This document shows positions 22,295-31,275 of a stretch of 64,000 nt of DNA, piece by piece. The stretch is from the NCBI GenBank assembly GCA_003013855.2, contig PVNU02002857.1, forward strand, positions 1 to 64,000. Reading direction: 5' to 3'. Source of the DNA: Liriodendron chinense. Its lineage: Eukaryota > Streptophyta > Magnoliopsida > Magnoliales > Magnoliaceae. A program made the translations under genes and the position numbers. The notes beneath the pieces are model-generated. The model did not search any database. It saw only the letters and a list, made by a program, of their open reading frames with translations, and was not told where the DNA came from. How positions within the stretch are numbered: the first letter of the stretch is position 1; every line of letters starts with the position of its first letter.

Positions 22295-22788
22295 ACTGGT
22301 TCTTGGCTCTGGGCATGTATGAGAAGGTGATTTCTTTGAATTCTTCGATCAGATTGTCAAGATACACATGATATGGTATCAACTTCTCAGTCCTTGGTCT
22401 TCCATTCGCCATTGGTCTGATTGATGATAAGCTGTGAGTCTCCAAATACTCGTAGCTTCTTGACGCCCAAGATTATGGCTTCCCTTAAGCCAGCGATGCA
22501 TGCTTCGTACTCTGCCATGTTGTTGGTGCACTCGAATGCGATGCGCCTCGAGATAGGAATAGGGACATCATCTGGAGAGTAGAGGATTGCTCCAATACCA
22601 CTCCCTTTAGAATTTGCTGCGCCGTCGAAGAATAACGTCCACTTCATCTTTTTTCTTCTTTTCTTCCTCTTTAATGAGCAAGAGATCTTCATCAGGGAAG
22701 AATGTCTTGAGTGGCTGATAGTCCAGGAGAGAGTGAGCCGCAAGATGATCGGCGAGGGCCTGTCCCTTGATTGCCTTTTGAGTGACAT
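22161..22788 (-). pseudogene. Second (archaeal-type) RNase H of the Tat element, frameshifted
   Basis: A complete second RNase H fold follows the RT-RNase H ORF in a shifted frame: MKWTLFFDGAANSKGSGIGA, NNMAEYEACIAGLREAIILG, then LRVFGDSQLIINQTNGEW. The acidic residues of FDGA, AEYEA and GDS are the expected metal ligands. A shift within an A-rich run near 22655 separates it from the first RNase H. Another near 22395 moves the downstream part (YHVYLDNLIEEFKEITFSY, KNQFADALATLASMLE) to a third frame. A dual RNase H is diagnostic of the Tat lineage. Confidence 0.87.
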
Positions 22789-24420
22789 AGGTGATGTCGA
22801 ACTCAGACAAGAGTAGCTGCCATTTAGCTATCCTTCCAGTGAGTGCCGGTTTCTCGAACAGGTACTTGAGCGGATCCATGTGAGCGAGAAGGAGAATAGG
22901 GAATGCAATCATGTATTGACGGAGTCGCTGAGTTGCCCAGACTAGGGCGAGGCAAGTCTTCTCGATCGGGGAATACCTGGTCTCGTAGTCGGTGAACTTT
23001 CGACTCAAATAGTATATTGCTTGTTCTTTCTTCCCGGTTTCGTCGTGTTGGCCGAGGACACAGCCAATGGCTTCTGCTGCTACCGAGATGTATAACAATA
23101 GTGGTCGTCCAGGAGTGGGAGGCACTAGGACTGGAGGATTCATGAGATATTTCTTGATGCGGTTGAAGGCGACTTGGCAATCGTCATTCCATTCTTTAGG
23201 GACGTTCTTCCGAAGGAGCTTGAATATGGGCTCACAGATGGGTGTGAGCTGTGCGATGAAGCGACTGATGTATTGAATTCTGTCGAGGAAGCCACGAATT
23301 TCTTTCTCTGTTCTAGGAGGGGGCATCTCGATGATTGCTCTGGTTTTGGTCTCGTCGACCCTGATGCCATCTTCGCTCACCATAAAGCCGAGGAGCTTAC
23401 CTCCCATTGCACCGAAGACACATTTCTGAGGGTTGAGGCGAAGCTTGTACTTTTCTAATCTGTTGAATAACTTCTTCAGATCTTCAAAGTGTCCTTCAAT
23501 TGTGCGAGATTTGACGATCATGTCGTCCACATATACTTCGAGCTCCTTGTTCATCATGTCGTGGAATAATGCTGTCATTGCTCGCTGATATGTTGCTCCT
23601 GCGTTCTTCAGACCGAACGGCATTACCCTGTAACAGAAGGTTCCCCAGGGAGTGATGAACGATGTCTTCTCGCGATCTTCGACGGCCATCTTGATCTGAT
23701 TGTAACCTGAGAACCCGTCCATGAATGAGAAGATCTTGTATCCTGCAGTGTTGTCGACTAGAGTGTCGATATGTGGCAACGGGAAGTCATCTTTTGGACT
23801 GGCCTTGTTGAGATCTCGGAAGTCGATGCACATTCGAACCTTGCCGTCCTTCTTCGGTACTGGTACGATGTTAGTGAGCCATTCAGGGTAGTTGGAGACT
23901 ACCAAGAATCCCGCGTTGTATTGCTTGATGACTTCATCTCGGACTTTCAGAGCCCATTCTGGCTTCATTCTTCGGAGTTTTTGCTTCACGGGCTTCATAT
24001 CTGCCTTGGTTGGCAGATGGTGTACAACGAGCTCTTCATCGAGCCCCGGCATGTCTTCATATGAGAACGCGAAGTTGGACAATCTTGGAGCTAGGAACTC
24101 TATCATTTTCTGTTTCATCTCAGGTGGCAACGATTTTCCAATGCGTACTTCCCTAGGGATCTCAGGCGTCCCCAAGTTTACTATCTCGAAATCATCGGCT
24201 ACAACATTGGCTTTAGATTCGAACTTTTTGAGGAGATCCTCAAGTTCGGGAGCAGGATCATCATCTTCCTCATCCCGAGCTTCGTCCAGACCCATGAGCT
24301 CGAAGTCTAATTCGATGTCGAAATCATATGATTCGACTTCAAACTCATGCGACTCTTTAGACGAACTTGGCACACTATTGAATGCAGGAAAAGAAATATT
24401 TTTTGGTTTTTGAGATTTTT
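22607..24420 (-). CDS. Reverse transcriptase-RNase H of the Tat/Ogre element
   Basis: One open frame, starting in the intron at 24511, contains an acidic linker, RT and the Ty3-type RNase H. RT motifs are PVPKKDGKVRMCIDFRDLNK, FSFMDGFSGYNQIKMA, MPFGLKNAGATYQ and the catalytic EVYVDDMIVKS. RNase H follows with LLLYISVAAEAIGCVLGQ and YYLSRKFTDYETRYSPIEK. No stop or shift interrupts the RT core. The frame is lost in an A-rich stretch near 22655, so the last residues before the stop at 22607 are out of frame. It is expressed from the 5' LTR as part of gag-pol, probably after removal of the intron at 24421-24780. Confidence 0.93.
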
Positions 24421-24780
24421 CTGAAATGGAAATACTAGATGTTTTTGGCTTTTGAAAGTTTTTGATTTTTTTGGATTTTCGAAATTCATGGGACTTTGAA
24501 CAAGCGGGCATTGCAGACCATGATTGGTCCCAACTTGTTCCAAAGTTCCGGTCGCTGCTTAAACAGGCGTTTTTTTTTGGAAGCCAGAGCCCTCAGGTGG
24601 CTCTTTGGCTGATTCAAAAGTTAGGGGAACAGATGACCATTCAGGACCCCACACTTCCTCCCCTGGAGAGGTGGGGGTTGATGTTTTGGGCGAAGAATCA
24701 TGGTCTGGCCCAATGACCATGACTTCTTGCTGGTCAGGTTCGAGATCTGAGTCGTACTCAGTCCCTCCCGGATCACTTAC
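24421..24780 (-). other. Candidate Ogre-type intron between protease and RT
   Basis: On the minus strand the protease frame meets a strong donor, GAAG|GTAAGTGATC (exon ends at 24781), two codons before its stop. The RT frame has an acceptor, TATTTCCATTTCAG, with its exon starting at 24420. Exon 1 ends after the first base of a codon and exon 2 starts at the second base, so the phases match. Without splicing, the stop near 24773 ends the protein before RT. Ogre elements are known to have a partly spliced intron at this place. Confidence 0.75.
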
Positions 24781-26407
24781 CTTCGCATTGCAGTTCGTCT
24801 GGTTCCACAGTGAGACACAAGTTTGGAACCTGGACATCAGACCAATCTAGGGCTGGCCACTTCCCTTTCTTGGTCCAATGGATGGGCTGCTTCTGCCCCT
24901 GGCTGATGATTGATGATGTTGATTCTGCAGGGATGGGCAAGTCGTGCCCCTTGCTAATTGGTGCTGAGATGGGCAAGTTGTGCCCCTTGCTGATTGAAGT
25001 GGGCAGGTTGTGCCCCTGGTTGCGAGAAGTGGGCAGGTTGTGCCCCTGGTTGATTGATGCTGACGTGGGCAGGTTGTGCCCCTGGTTGGGAGCAGGTGTC
25101 AGGGTAACCTGGTCCCGAAGCTGCTGTATTTGACTTCCTTCTTCGTCTTCATCCTTTTCTTCTTCTTCTGTAGGCTTAGATGGTTCGAGAATCTGATCCC
25201 ATCGAATGGGGGGCCACGTAGCCCAAACTAGGCTCATCGGGAGGCCTTTGTGTAGTGCAGTCGGTTGATTCCCTCCTGGATCTTTGCAAGGTTCTCCTGG
25301 CTTGACGAATTGGATGGGTGAGCACCGAAATTTCTTCCTTCTCTTGTCCATGAAGGTTGCCCTGTATCCGAGTCCCCACTTGCGTTGGTTATATACTAGC
25401 GATACCTTTCTGGACTTAAAGTGATTCTTCATTCGGTATTTGAGGCTCAGACGCTCTGCCGGTGAAAAGACACGGTCCACCCTTATCGGTTCTGGATTGG
25501 CGATAGAGTTCACAGTCTCGAATTCGAAACTGTGAAACGGGATGTCTTCTTCAGAGTGCTGGATATCGATGACCGGGATGTCTGGTTCAGTGGCAGTAGC
25601 ATTGGAAGGAATGATGAGCTCCTCCTCTGCATGGATAGAGATCACTTGATTTCCACAGATATACTTCACTCGTTGATGCAGGGTTGATGGCACAGCTCCA
25701 ACCTTGTGCAGCCACGGCCGTTCGAGCAACATGTTGAAAGAGGCTGATATATCCAAGATTTGGAATGTGATGGTGGAGACTTCCGGGCCTATCTGTACCT
25801 CTATGTCGACTTCCCCCTCCACTGATCGGCGGGTGTTGTCAAATGCTCTGACGCATATGGTGCTGGGTCGGAATGAAGAAGGACTGATTCCCAGGCGTTC
25901 CGCGGTCTTGAGTGGGCAGACATTTAAGCTTGAGCCATTATCGATAAGGACCAGCGGAACACAGAGGTCTTTGTATCTTAAGGCTATGTTGAGGGATCGC
26001 CCATGATCTCGTCCCTCTGGTGGCAACTCATTATCGGTGAAGGTGATGGCGCGCGGAGCCAGTAGCTGTCCAATCATCAATGCAATCATCTCTGGTGCCG
26101 TATCGGAGGAGACATGAGCATCATTCAAGGTCTTGGCAAACATTTCTCGGTGTATGCGAGATGTGCAGAGTAGCTCCCATACTGAGATTTGTGCAGGGAT
26201 TGACTTGAGCTGAGTTGCCACATCGTATGCGGCTTCATTTTTGCTGCCGAGGCCTGAGAGGACGCCTTTGGGATCTCCTCTGTTTTGATTATCTCTTCGG
26301 ATGCAACGCCCGTTGGGATTCATGTTTCCCACTTCCGCACATTCTGGATAGTGCCATGGAACCTCTTTGTAGTTTTCCTCCCTTTTGCCTTCTAGGACCA
26401 CCGGTTC
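24773..26407 (-). CDS. Aspartic protease region of the Tat/Ogre element
   Basis: The frame continues that of gag after one TAA. The protease motif is PLVLIDNGSSLNVCPL, with the catalytic Asp in D-N-G as in many Tat elements, followed by SASFNMLLERPWLHKVGAVP. Family members usually have LLGRPW; here the Gly is Glu, which may impair the flap or fold. Further on is a positively charged stretch (RKVSLVYNQRKWGLGYRATF) and then five near-copies of a Q/K-G-H-N/D-L-P-T/I motif (about 24940-25090). The frame ends at the candidate splice donor of 24780. Confidence 0.88.
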   Translation of the reverse strand, partial: EPVVLEGKREENYKEVPWHYPECAEVGNMNPNGRCIRRDNQNRGDPKGVLSGLGSKNEAAYDVATQLKSIPAQISVWELLCTSRIHREMFAKTLNDAHVSSDTAPEMIALMIGQLLAPRAITFTDNELPPEGRDHGRSLNIALRYKDLCVPLVLIDNGSSLNVCPLKTAERLGISPSSFRPSTICVRAFDNTRRSVEGEVDIEVQIGPEVSTITFQILDISASFNMLLERPWLHKVGAVPSTLHQRVKYICGNQVISIHAEEELIIPSNATATEPDIPVIDIQHSEEDIPFHSFEFETVNSIANPEPIRVDRVFSPAERLSLKYRMKNHFKSRKVSLVYNQRKWGLGYRATFMDKRRKKFRCSPIQFVKPGEPCKDPGGNQPTALHKGLPMSLVWATWPPIRWDQILEPSKPTEEEEKDEDEEGSQIQQLRDQVTLTPAPNQGHNLPTSASINQGHNLPTSRNQGHNLPTSISKGHNLPISAPISKGHDLPIPAESTSSIISQGQKQPIHWTKKGKWPALDWSDVQVPNLCLTVEPDELQCEGK

Positions 26408-29266
26408 TTACAACGGTGCTGTTGTGGGTACCAGATCTTCCTCATATGGAGCTTTTGCCTTGAGGACTACATTGTTGCCTGTGCTGAAGGGGTAGTATCG
26501 AGGCTTGTCTTCATAGACCACATAAGGTCGTGGTCCTGGCTTGACTGTTCCTGGGGCAGGAGGCTCCCATGGAATGAATACTGGTCCTCTTGATATGGCA
26601 GGAGGTTTCTCTGTTCGTCCGAGCTGCCGTAGCGTGATTGATACGCCTCCGGGTCTTGCCCCTTGCAATATGACAGGCTTGACTGGAAGAGCTCCTTCCA
26701 AGACAACGGGCTCTTGCTGCTGATGAGTGTAATCCTTCCATTGCGGATTGGATTGTTCTGGAGTTGCCCCTTGCAAGATGACAGGTTCGTATGTGGGCTC
26801 AATGTATGATTGTGCTCCTTCCAAGACGACTGGTTCCCAGCTTGAATGGTTGTAAGGTGCCCCTTGAACAACTGGTATATCGTATGGAGGTGTTCCTTCA
26901 AGCACTACTGGCTCGGAGATTGAAGGAAGAAAGGGACTTGCCCCTTGCAAGACTGGAGGAGGATTTGTTGGCTCATAGGTGTAGGCATGAATGGACTGAA
27001 TAGGGGAGAAGAAGCGATCGATATGGTCCCCTTCTTCTATACTATTGACGGCAGGGCCACGAGACGAACTGGGGTCCGTTGGATGCTGAGGCAGAGGATT
27101 CTGAAGGATGTTGGTGGAAGCTGTTGGAGAAGTTCCAGGGACCGAGATGACGATCTTTCGGTCGTCGATCAGATCCTGTATGGCATTCTTCAAAGTATAG
27201 CATCGGTCAGTGGCGTGGCCACGCCCTTGATGGTAGGCACAGTACTCATTTTCTCGGTAATTTGGAGGCAGAGGATGAGGCGGAGGCCTAGGTGTCATCA
27301 GAGTGAGTAACTGCTTTTGTACCAGCGTAGTCATGATTTGACTAAGTGGTTGACTGAGTGGAGTGAACTTCCTGAACTCCCTGTAATTCTGCCTGTTCTG
27401 GTGTGAGTATTGGCCATTTCCCCTGAACTGCTGCTGTTGTCGAGGTGGCTGTGGCTGAGGATTCGGTTGTGGCTGATATCGCTGAGGCTGATGCTGAACT
27501 TGATTCTGCTGATACTGTTGACGTCCTTGTGGGGGAGCACGTTGATTTCCTTGAGCAGCGGTGTTGATGTTGTTTACCTCTGTTGGGCGGGGAGGAGAAC
27601 CATTGCGGTTTCCATTCCCGTGCCCGATAGGTCTTCCTTCCACTCTGTTCCTCTTGACTGGAGTGGCTTGATGAGGCCATGGGGAGATCGTCCCGGCCCT
27701 GATTCCTGCTTCAACTTGCTCTCCAGCACGGATCAATTGTGAGAAATTCGCATATGGATGCGAGATGAGATACCCAGATATGCCTGGGTATGTTGAATGA
27801 ACAATCATGGAGATTTGTTCTTCATCGTCGATGGGTGTCCGCATTCTGGCTGCCATAGCTCGCCAACGTCCCACATAAGCTGATAGTGTTTCATCACTCC
27901 TTTGCCTGAGTGCTGCAAGGTCGGCTCTTCTGGGTGCCATGTTGAGATTATATGCGAATCTGTCGACGAAAGCCTGGGAGAGCTGTTCCCATGTTCTGAT
28001 GCGGTGGCAGTCCAATGAAGTGTACCAATCTAGGGCATCACCCTTCAGAGATTTTTGGAACAATCGAATGAGGGCCCCTTCGTTTCCTGAGATTGCACTC
28101 AGCTCTCCACAGAAGGCCTTGAGATGTGCTGTGGGACAACCGCTGCCGTTGTATCTTTTGAACTTTGGAACCTCAAAGTTTTGAGGTACCCGAGCATCTG
28201 GGAAAGGACACAAGTCTCTGAACTTGGTCGAAGGTAAGTCGATTCCTTGCTGTCGCTGGAGCTGATTTTGCAAGATCTGGAACTGCTCCCGCAACTCGTC
28301 CAGTCCTGAGTGATCTGTTCGAGCGACTGGTGCCTCCTGGAGTAAGGCACGTTCTTCTTCGGCATAGTGGTCGATGTCTTCGACCCTATGGGCTTGCTGA
28401 AAAGCAACCGCGGGTTGCTGAAATTGGTTTGATGATTGAACTGGATTCTGATGAACTTGAGCTTGAAATGATGGTAACTGAACTGGAGACTGTACTGAAG
28501 GTTGAACTGGAACTTGCTGGAAATTAACTGGATTTTGCTGAATTGAAGATTGCTGGAAATTAACTGGATTTTGCTGAATTGAAGATTGCTGGAAATTAAC
28601 TGGAATCCCATCGGCAGGGATGTGCTGGAATTGAAAAGTGCTCCTGTTTGCAGGAGGCTGAGATGCTGGGAAGTGACCCCCTTGTTGGGTATTCGCCACT
28701 GTCCGCTGATTGATGTGGGCTTGACACTGACCCCCATTGTGGGCATTCGCCAGTGCTGTCCCTGTTGCTGGAAATTGAATTGAAATCCCATCGGCGGGGA
28801 TGTGCTGGAATTGAAAAGGTGTCCCATCGGCGGGGACATGCTGAGATCTACTGAGATTGTTGTTTGCAAGATTGACTGGAAGCTGACTGGATGTTCCTGC
28901 AACGGAGGTGCTCTGAGATGGCCTTGTCGTCGCAGGAAGATATTGAGAAGGATGCCCCACAGCGAAGGGCTGAGATGGCTGCTGTCGGTAGTCTTGGGCA
29001 GACTCCGATGGTTGTGCTTGATTTGAACTGGAGGCCGGGAGGACCCGGCATGGCTGCTGAGCTTGCTGAACTGGGCCAACCTGATTGTTGGCTGCTGCGG
29101 TGGTTTGTGCTTGCATGAATTGCAAGAGCATTTCTTGCATTGCTCTCATTCCTTGTGCCAATTCTTGTATGATTGCCGTATTGTCAACGGGCTGTTGCGC
29201 TGGAGGTTGCGCTTCGGCTATTTCGAGAGCAGGGAAGTGATGAGTTTCTTCTTCGTGGTCGGACAT
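26408..29266 (-). CDS. Gag polyprotein of the Tat/Ogre element
   Basis: Gag packages the genomic RNA into virus-like particles in the cytoplasm. The 952-residue ORF begins MSDHEEETHHFPALEI. Its first third is Q/P-rich with three near-identical QSSIQQNPVNFQ copies. The retrotransposon gag domain spans roughly residues 365-525 (FEVPKFKRYNGSGCPTAHLK, GDALDWYTSL, LSAYVGRWRAMAARM). A single C-H-H-C-like motif, CAYHQGRGHATDRC, lies near residue 680. The C-terminal 200 residues contain repeated EPVVLEGA / PVILQGA motifs. A TAA at 26408-26410 ends it, but the same frame runs straight on into protease with another EPVVLEG, so the stop is probably a mutation or a readthrough site. Confidence 0.93.
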   Translation of the reverse strand: MSDHEEETHHFPALEIAEAQPPAQQPVDNTAIIQELAQGMRAMQEMLLQFMQAQTTAAANNQVGPVQQAQQPCRVLPASSSNQAQPSESAQDYRQQPSQPFAVGHPSQYLPATTRPSQSTSVAGTSSQLPVNLANNNLSRSQHVPADGTPFQFQHIPADGISIQFPATGTALANAHNGGQCQAHINQRTVANTQQGGHFPASQPPANRSTFQFQHIPADGIPVNFQQSSIQQNPVNFQQSSIQQNPVNFQQVPVQPSVQSPVQLPSFQAQVHQNPVQSSNQFQQPAVAFQQAHRVEDIDHYAEEERALLQEAPVARTDHSGLDELREQFQILQNQLQRQQGIDLPSTKFRDLCPFPDARVPQNFEVPKFKRYNGSGCPTAHLKAFCGELSAISGNEGALIRLFQKSLKGDALDWYTSLDCHRIRTWEQLSQAFVDRFAYNLNMAPRRADLAALRQRSDETLSAYVGRWRAMAARMRTPIDDEEQISMIVHSTYPGISGYLISHPYANFSQLIRAGEQVEAGIRAGTISPWPHQATPVKRNRVEGRPIGHGNGNRNGSPPRPTEVNNINTAAQGNQRAPPQGRQQYQQNQVQHQPQRYQPQPNPQPQPPRQQQQFRGNGQYSHQNRQNYREFRKFTPLSQPLSQIMTTLVQKQLLTLMTPRPPPHPLPPNYRENEYCAYHQGRGHATDRCYTLKNAIQDLIDDRKIVISVPGTSPTASTNILQNPLPQHPTDPSSSRGPAVNSIEEGDHIDRFFSPIQSIHAYTYEPTNPPPVLQGASPFLPSISEPVVLEGTPPYDIPVVQGAPYNHSSWEPVVLEGAQSYIEPTYEPVILQGATPEQSNPQWKDYTHQQQEPVVLEGALPVKPVILQGARPGGVSITLRQLGRTEKPPAISRGPVFIPWEPPAPGTVKPGPRPYVVYEDKPRYYPFSTGNNVVLKAKAPYEEDLVPTTAPL

Positions 29267-29540
29267 GGCTTGCTGAGCCCGAGTGCGGATTATGCTGCGG
29301 AAGGGAAGCTGTCTCTGAACACGTTGAGCCCGAGGAGGCGCAATGGTGAGGACTGTACTCTACTCTTTTTGGGTTTTGGGATTTTCTATTTTTTTTGGTT
29401 TTGGAATTTTCTATTTTTTTTTTTTTTTGTGTTTGGGTTTGGGTAGAATGCTATGCAGATGAGATTGTATGAGGATTAATGACTTTCAAGTACGGGAAGG
29501 ATTCTGTTTTCAAGTTGGATCACGACTAGTGGGACTAGCT
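29267..29540 (-). other. 5' untranslated leader of the retrotransposon
   Basis: Between the primer-binding site and the gag ATG. It is A-rich on the minus strand (two runs of 'aaaaaaaatagaaaat' type). No upstream ORF1 of the kind described in some Ogre elements is present. Confidence 0.6.
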
Positions 29541-29560
29541 AATCCCCAGCGGAGTCGCCA
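29541..29560 (-). other. Primer-binding site complementary to tRNA-Arg
   Basis: The plus strand reads TCCCCAGCGGAGTCGCCA (29543-29560). From memory this equals the 3' end of plant tRNA-Arg(ACG) plus CCA, so the minus-strand RNA would pair with that tRNA over 18 nt. It lies 3 nt from the LTR end at 29564. Ogre elements are known to use tRNA-Arg. Confidence 0.87.
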
Positions 29561-29563
29561 TTC

Positions 29564-31084
29564 TGTGGACCCTCGCCAATTTTTCCGCGCTCCCACACGA
29601 CGTCGTTCTCCCTTTCCTTTCGGAAGAAGAAGAAGAAGAGGTGCGTGCGTGCGAAATCGTCGTTTGTGCCACTAGCTTGCCTCGTTCTCGAGGGCTTTGT
29701 TTGGTTGTCGTGTTGAGCTGAATATGTTTAAGTGAGTTTATATAAGACCAGAGTCGCCACTAGCCAGTTACTTCGAATCTACAGTCGGCTAGACCCCGTA
29801 GAAACGTTAGAAAAGGGAATCCGAAGATTCCTTCCTCTAAAATGACTCCTGTTGATCTGCGGTCAGAGATTCAAGGTAAGGGATCACGGTTACAGGGTGG
29901 GAAGAGGTTAAGCACCCCACACACTGCCCGTACCGAAGTACGGTCTCTACTTCACAGAATCGATCGGATACTTGAAAGTCTAATTTAATCCTCGTATATT
30001 CTCATGGATGACATGATGCATGAATGCGGGTCTGAACAGTAAGAGTTTCTGATGGGCAGGTTCCAACAACGGGCAAGCCCAGAGCGTACGCTCGAACTGA
30101 CAGGTGCTTAATATAAGACGTATGCAGTGTGCTTGAATGATCAAGGTGTTTTATGGTGAAGCGTGAATGCAGGTCTGAACAGTAAGAGTTTCTGATGGGC
30201 AGGTTCCAACAACGGGCAAGCCCAGAGCATACGCTCGAACTGACAGGTGCTTAATATAAAGACATATGCATGTGTGCTTGAGTAATCAAGGTGCTTGTAG
30301 TGAAGCAGGGGGGTTGGAAGGAAAGTAAATGTTGCACTTATGCTAGATGCAAATGAGATGATGCTGGACAATGAGTAGCTGGGTGGATGGAGGTGTCGCA
30401 AGGGGTTGGCTTCGAGTGGCTGGATCAAGACTTGGATGGCTTGGGAGGCTTGGACCAGTGGTCAGGCTGGGCTGGACCAGGGCTAGACTCTCCTCACTCG
30501 GGCTCTCCTTGGTGAAGGAATGGGCTAAAGGATGAAGGAGGGTGACTCAGACGGACGGGCTCTCTCTAGCTGAGTGGTCTGTTGAAATGAGAAGGGGAGG
30601 GGGGTATTTATAGCAACAGAGAGTGGCAGCTCTCGTAATTTTGTCCGGGCGGCCTGCCATGGGCCGCCCGTACGGCCGCTCCTCGGTTTCCAGCGAGTAC
30701 GACCGTTCCCTCGGGGCTGCTGTTGGACTCGCTGGTCGACTCAGTGAGTTGACTCAGTGGGTCGACTCGGTGGTTTGACTCGACGGGTTGACTCGACGGG
30801 TTGACTCGGTGTTTTGACTCGACGGGTTGACTCAGCGGGTTAACTCAGCGAGTTGACTCAGTGAGTTTGACTTTTTTTTGGGATTTTTTGACTGGCCTTT
30901 TTTATGGGGGGTTTTTCTGGGTGGTGTTTAGGACTGGGTTGACTGGGTTCAGGCTTGAACTGGGCTATGGAATGGGGCTTACAAGGGTGAGTTTGGCTGA
31001 GTTTGGACTTGGGATTTGGGGGTATGGTCCTCCGTTCAACCAGCTATCTCTACCAACAGTGTAGCCGAAGGTGGGGTGTCTACA
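29564..31084 (-). repeat. 5' LTR of the Tat/Ogre element
   Basis: It matches 7010-8556 with scattered substitutions and small indels. It carries the promoter, the two 143-bp units (from about 30024 and 30167), the 13-bp array (30726-30872) and the GC-rich inverted repeat (30647-30669). TG..CA ends are intact. Confidence 0.93.
30605..30612 (-). promoter_or_regulatory. Likely TATA box of the 5' LTR
   Basis: The minus strand reads TATAAATA in the expected upstream half of the LTR, and the same octamer is kept in the other LTR (8053-8060). It would start gag-pol transcription. Confidence 0.55.
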
Positions 31085-31275
31085 ATGATGAAGCTGTCCA
31101 TTTCCTATGGACAGCAATATGGGTGGCCTGGCCATTTGGACAGGCCCGTGTTTATGTATTAGCTCGAAATTAATGGAGCAGACCCGGATGTGCGTCGGAG
31201 CTATCCGGTTGTTGAGCGGGGGTCCCTGGAAGGTGGGAACCGCTGTTATGACCATGATGAAGCTGTCCATTTCCT
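31085..31275. other. Junction between the retrotransposon and the CACTA element
   Basis: No gene and no CACTA terminus are found here. The string TGATGAAGCTGTCCATTTCC occurs twice, starting at about 31086 and 31253, bracketing the stretch. This sequence is unlike the left flank of the retrotransposon at 7009. Confidence 0.5.

Larger units (their letters stand above)
7010..31084 (-). mobile_element. Tat/Ogre-type Ty3-Gypsy LTR retrotransposon, about 24 kb
   Basis: Read on the minus strand, the order is 5' LTR (29564-31084), tRNA-Arg primer-binding site, gag, protease, intron, RT, RNase H, second archaeal-type RNase H, integrase, antisense genes, tandem-repeat region, polypurine tract, 3' LTR (7010-8556). 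The second RNase H is diagnostic of the Tat lineage. The size, the intron before RT and the 'AGAGTCGCCACTAGCC' LTR motif point to the Ogre branch. The LTRs are roughly 95% alike by eye, so insertion is fairly recent. Breaks are one stop between gag and protease and several frameshifts from the second RNase H through integrase. The flanking 5-mers (GTTAT left, ATGAT right) do not match, so a target-site duplication is missing. Confidence 0.92.

Noticed and set aside
28099..29079. Long minus-strand ORF of 326 codons in gag
   Set aside because: It is in another frame of the Q/P-rich gag ORF and shows no family wording.
29541..29560. A tRNA-Arg gene
   Set aside because: Only the 3' tail with CCA is present; no cloverleaf precedes it and it lies 3 nt from an LTR, so it is a primer-binding site.
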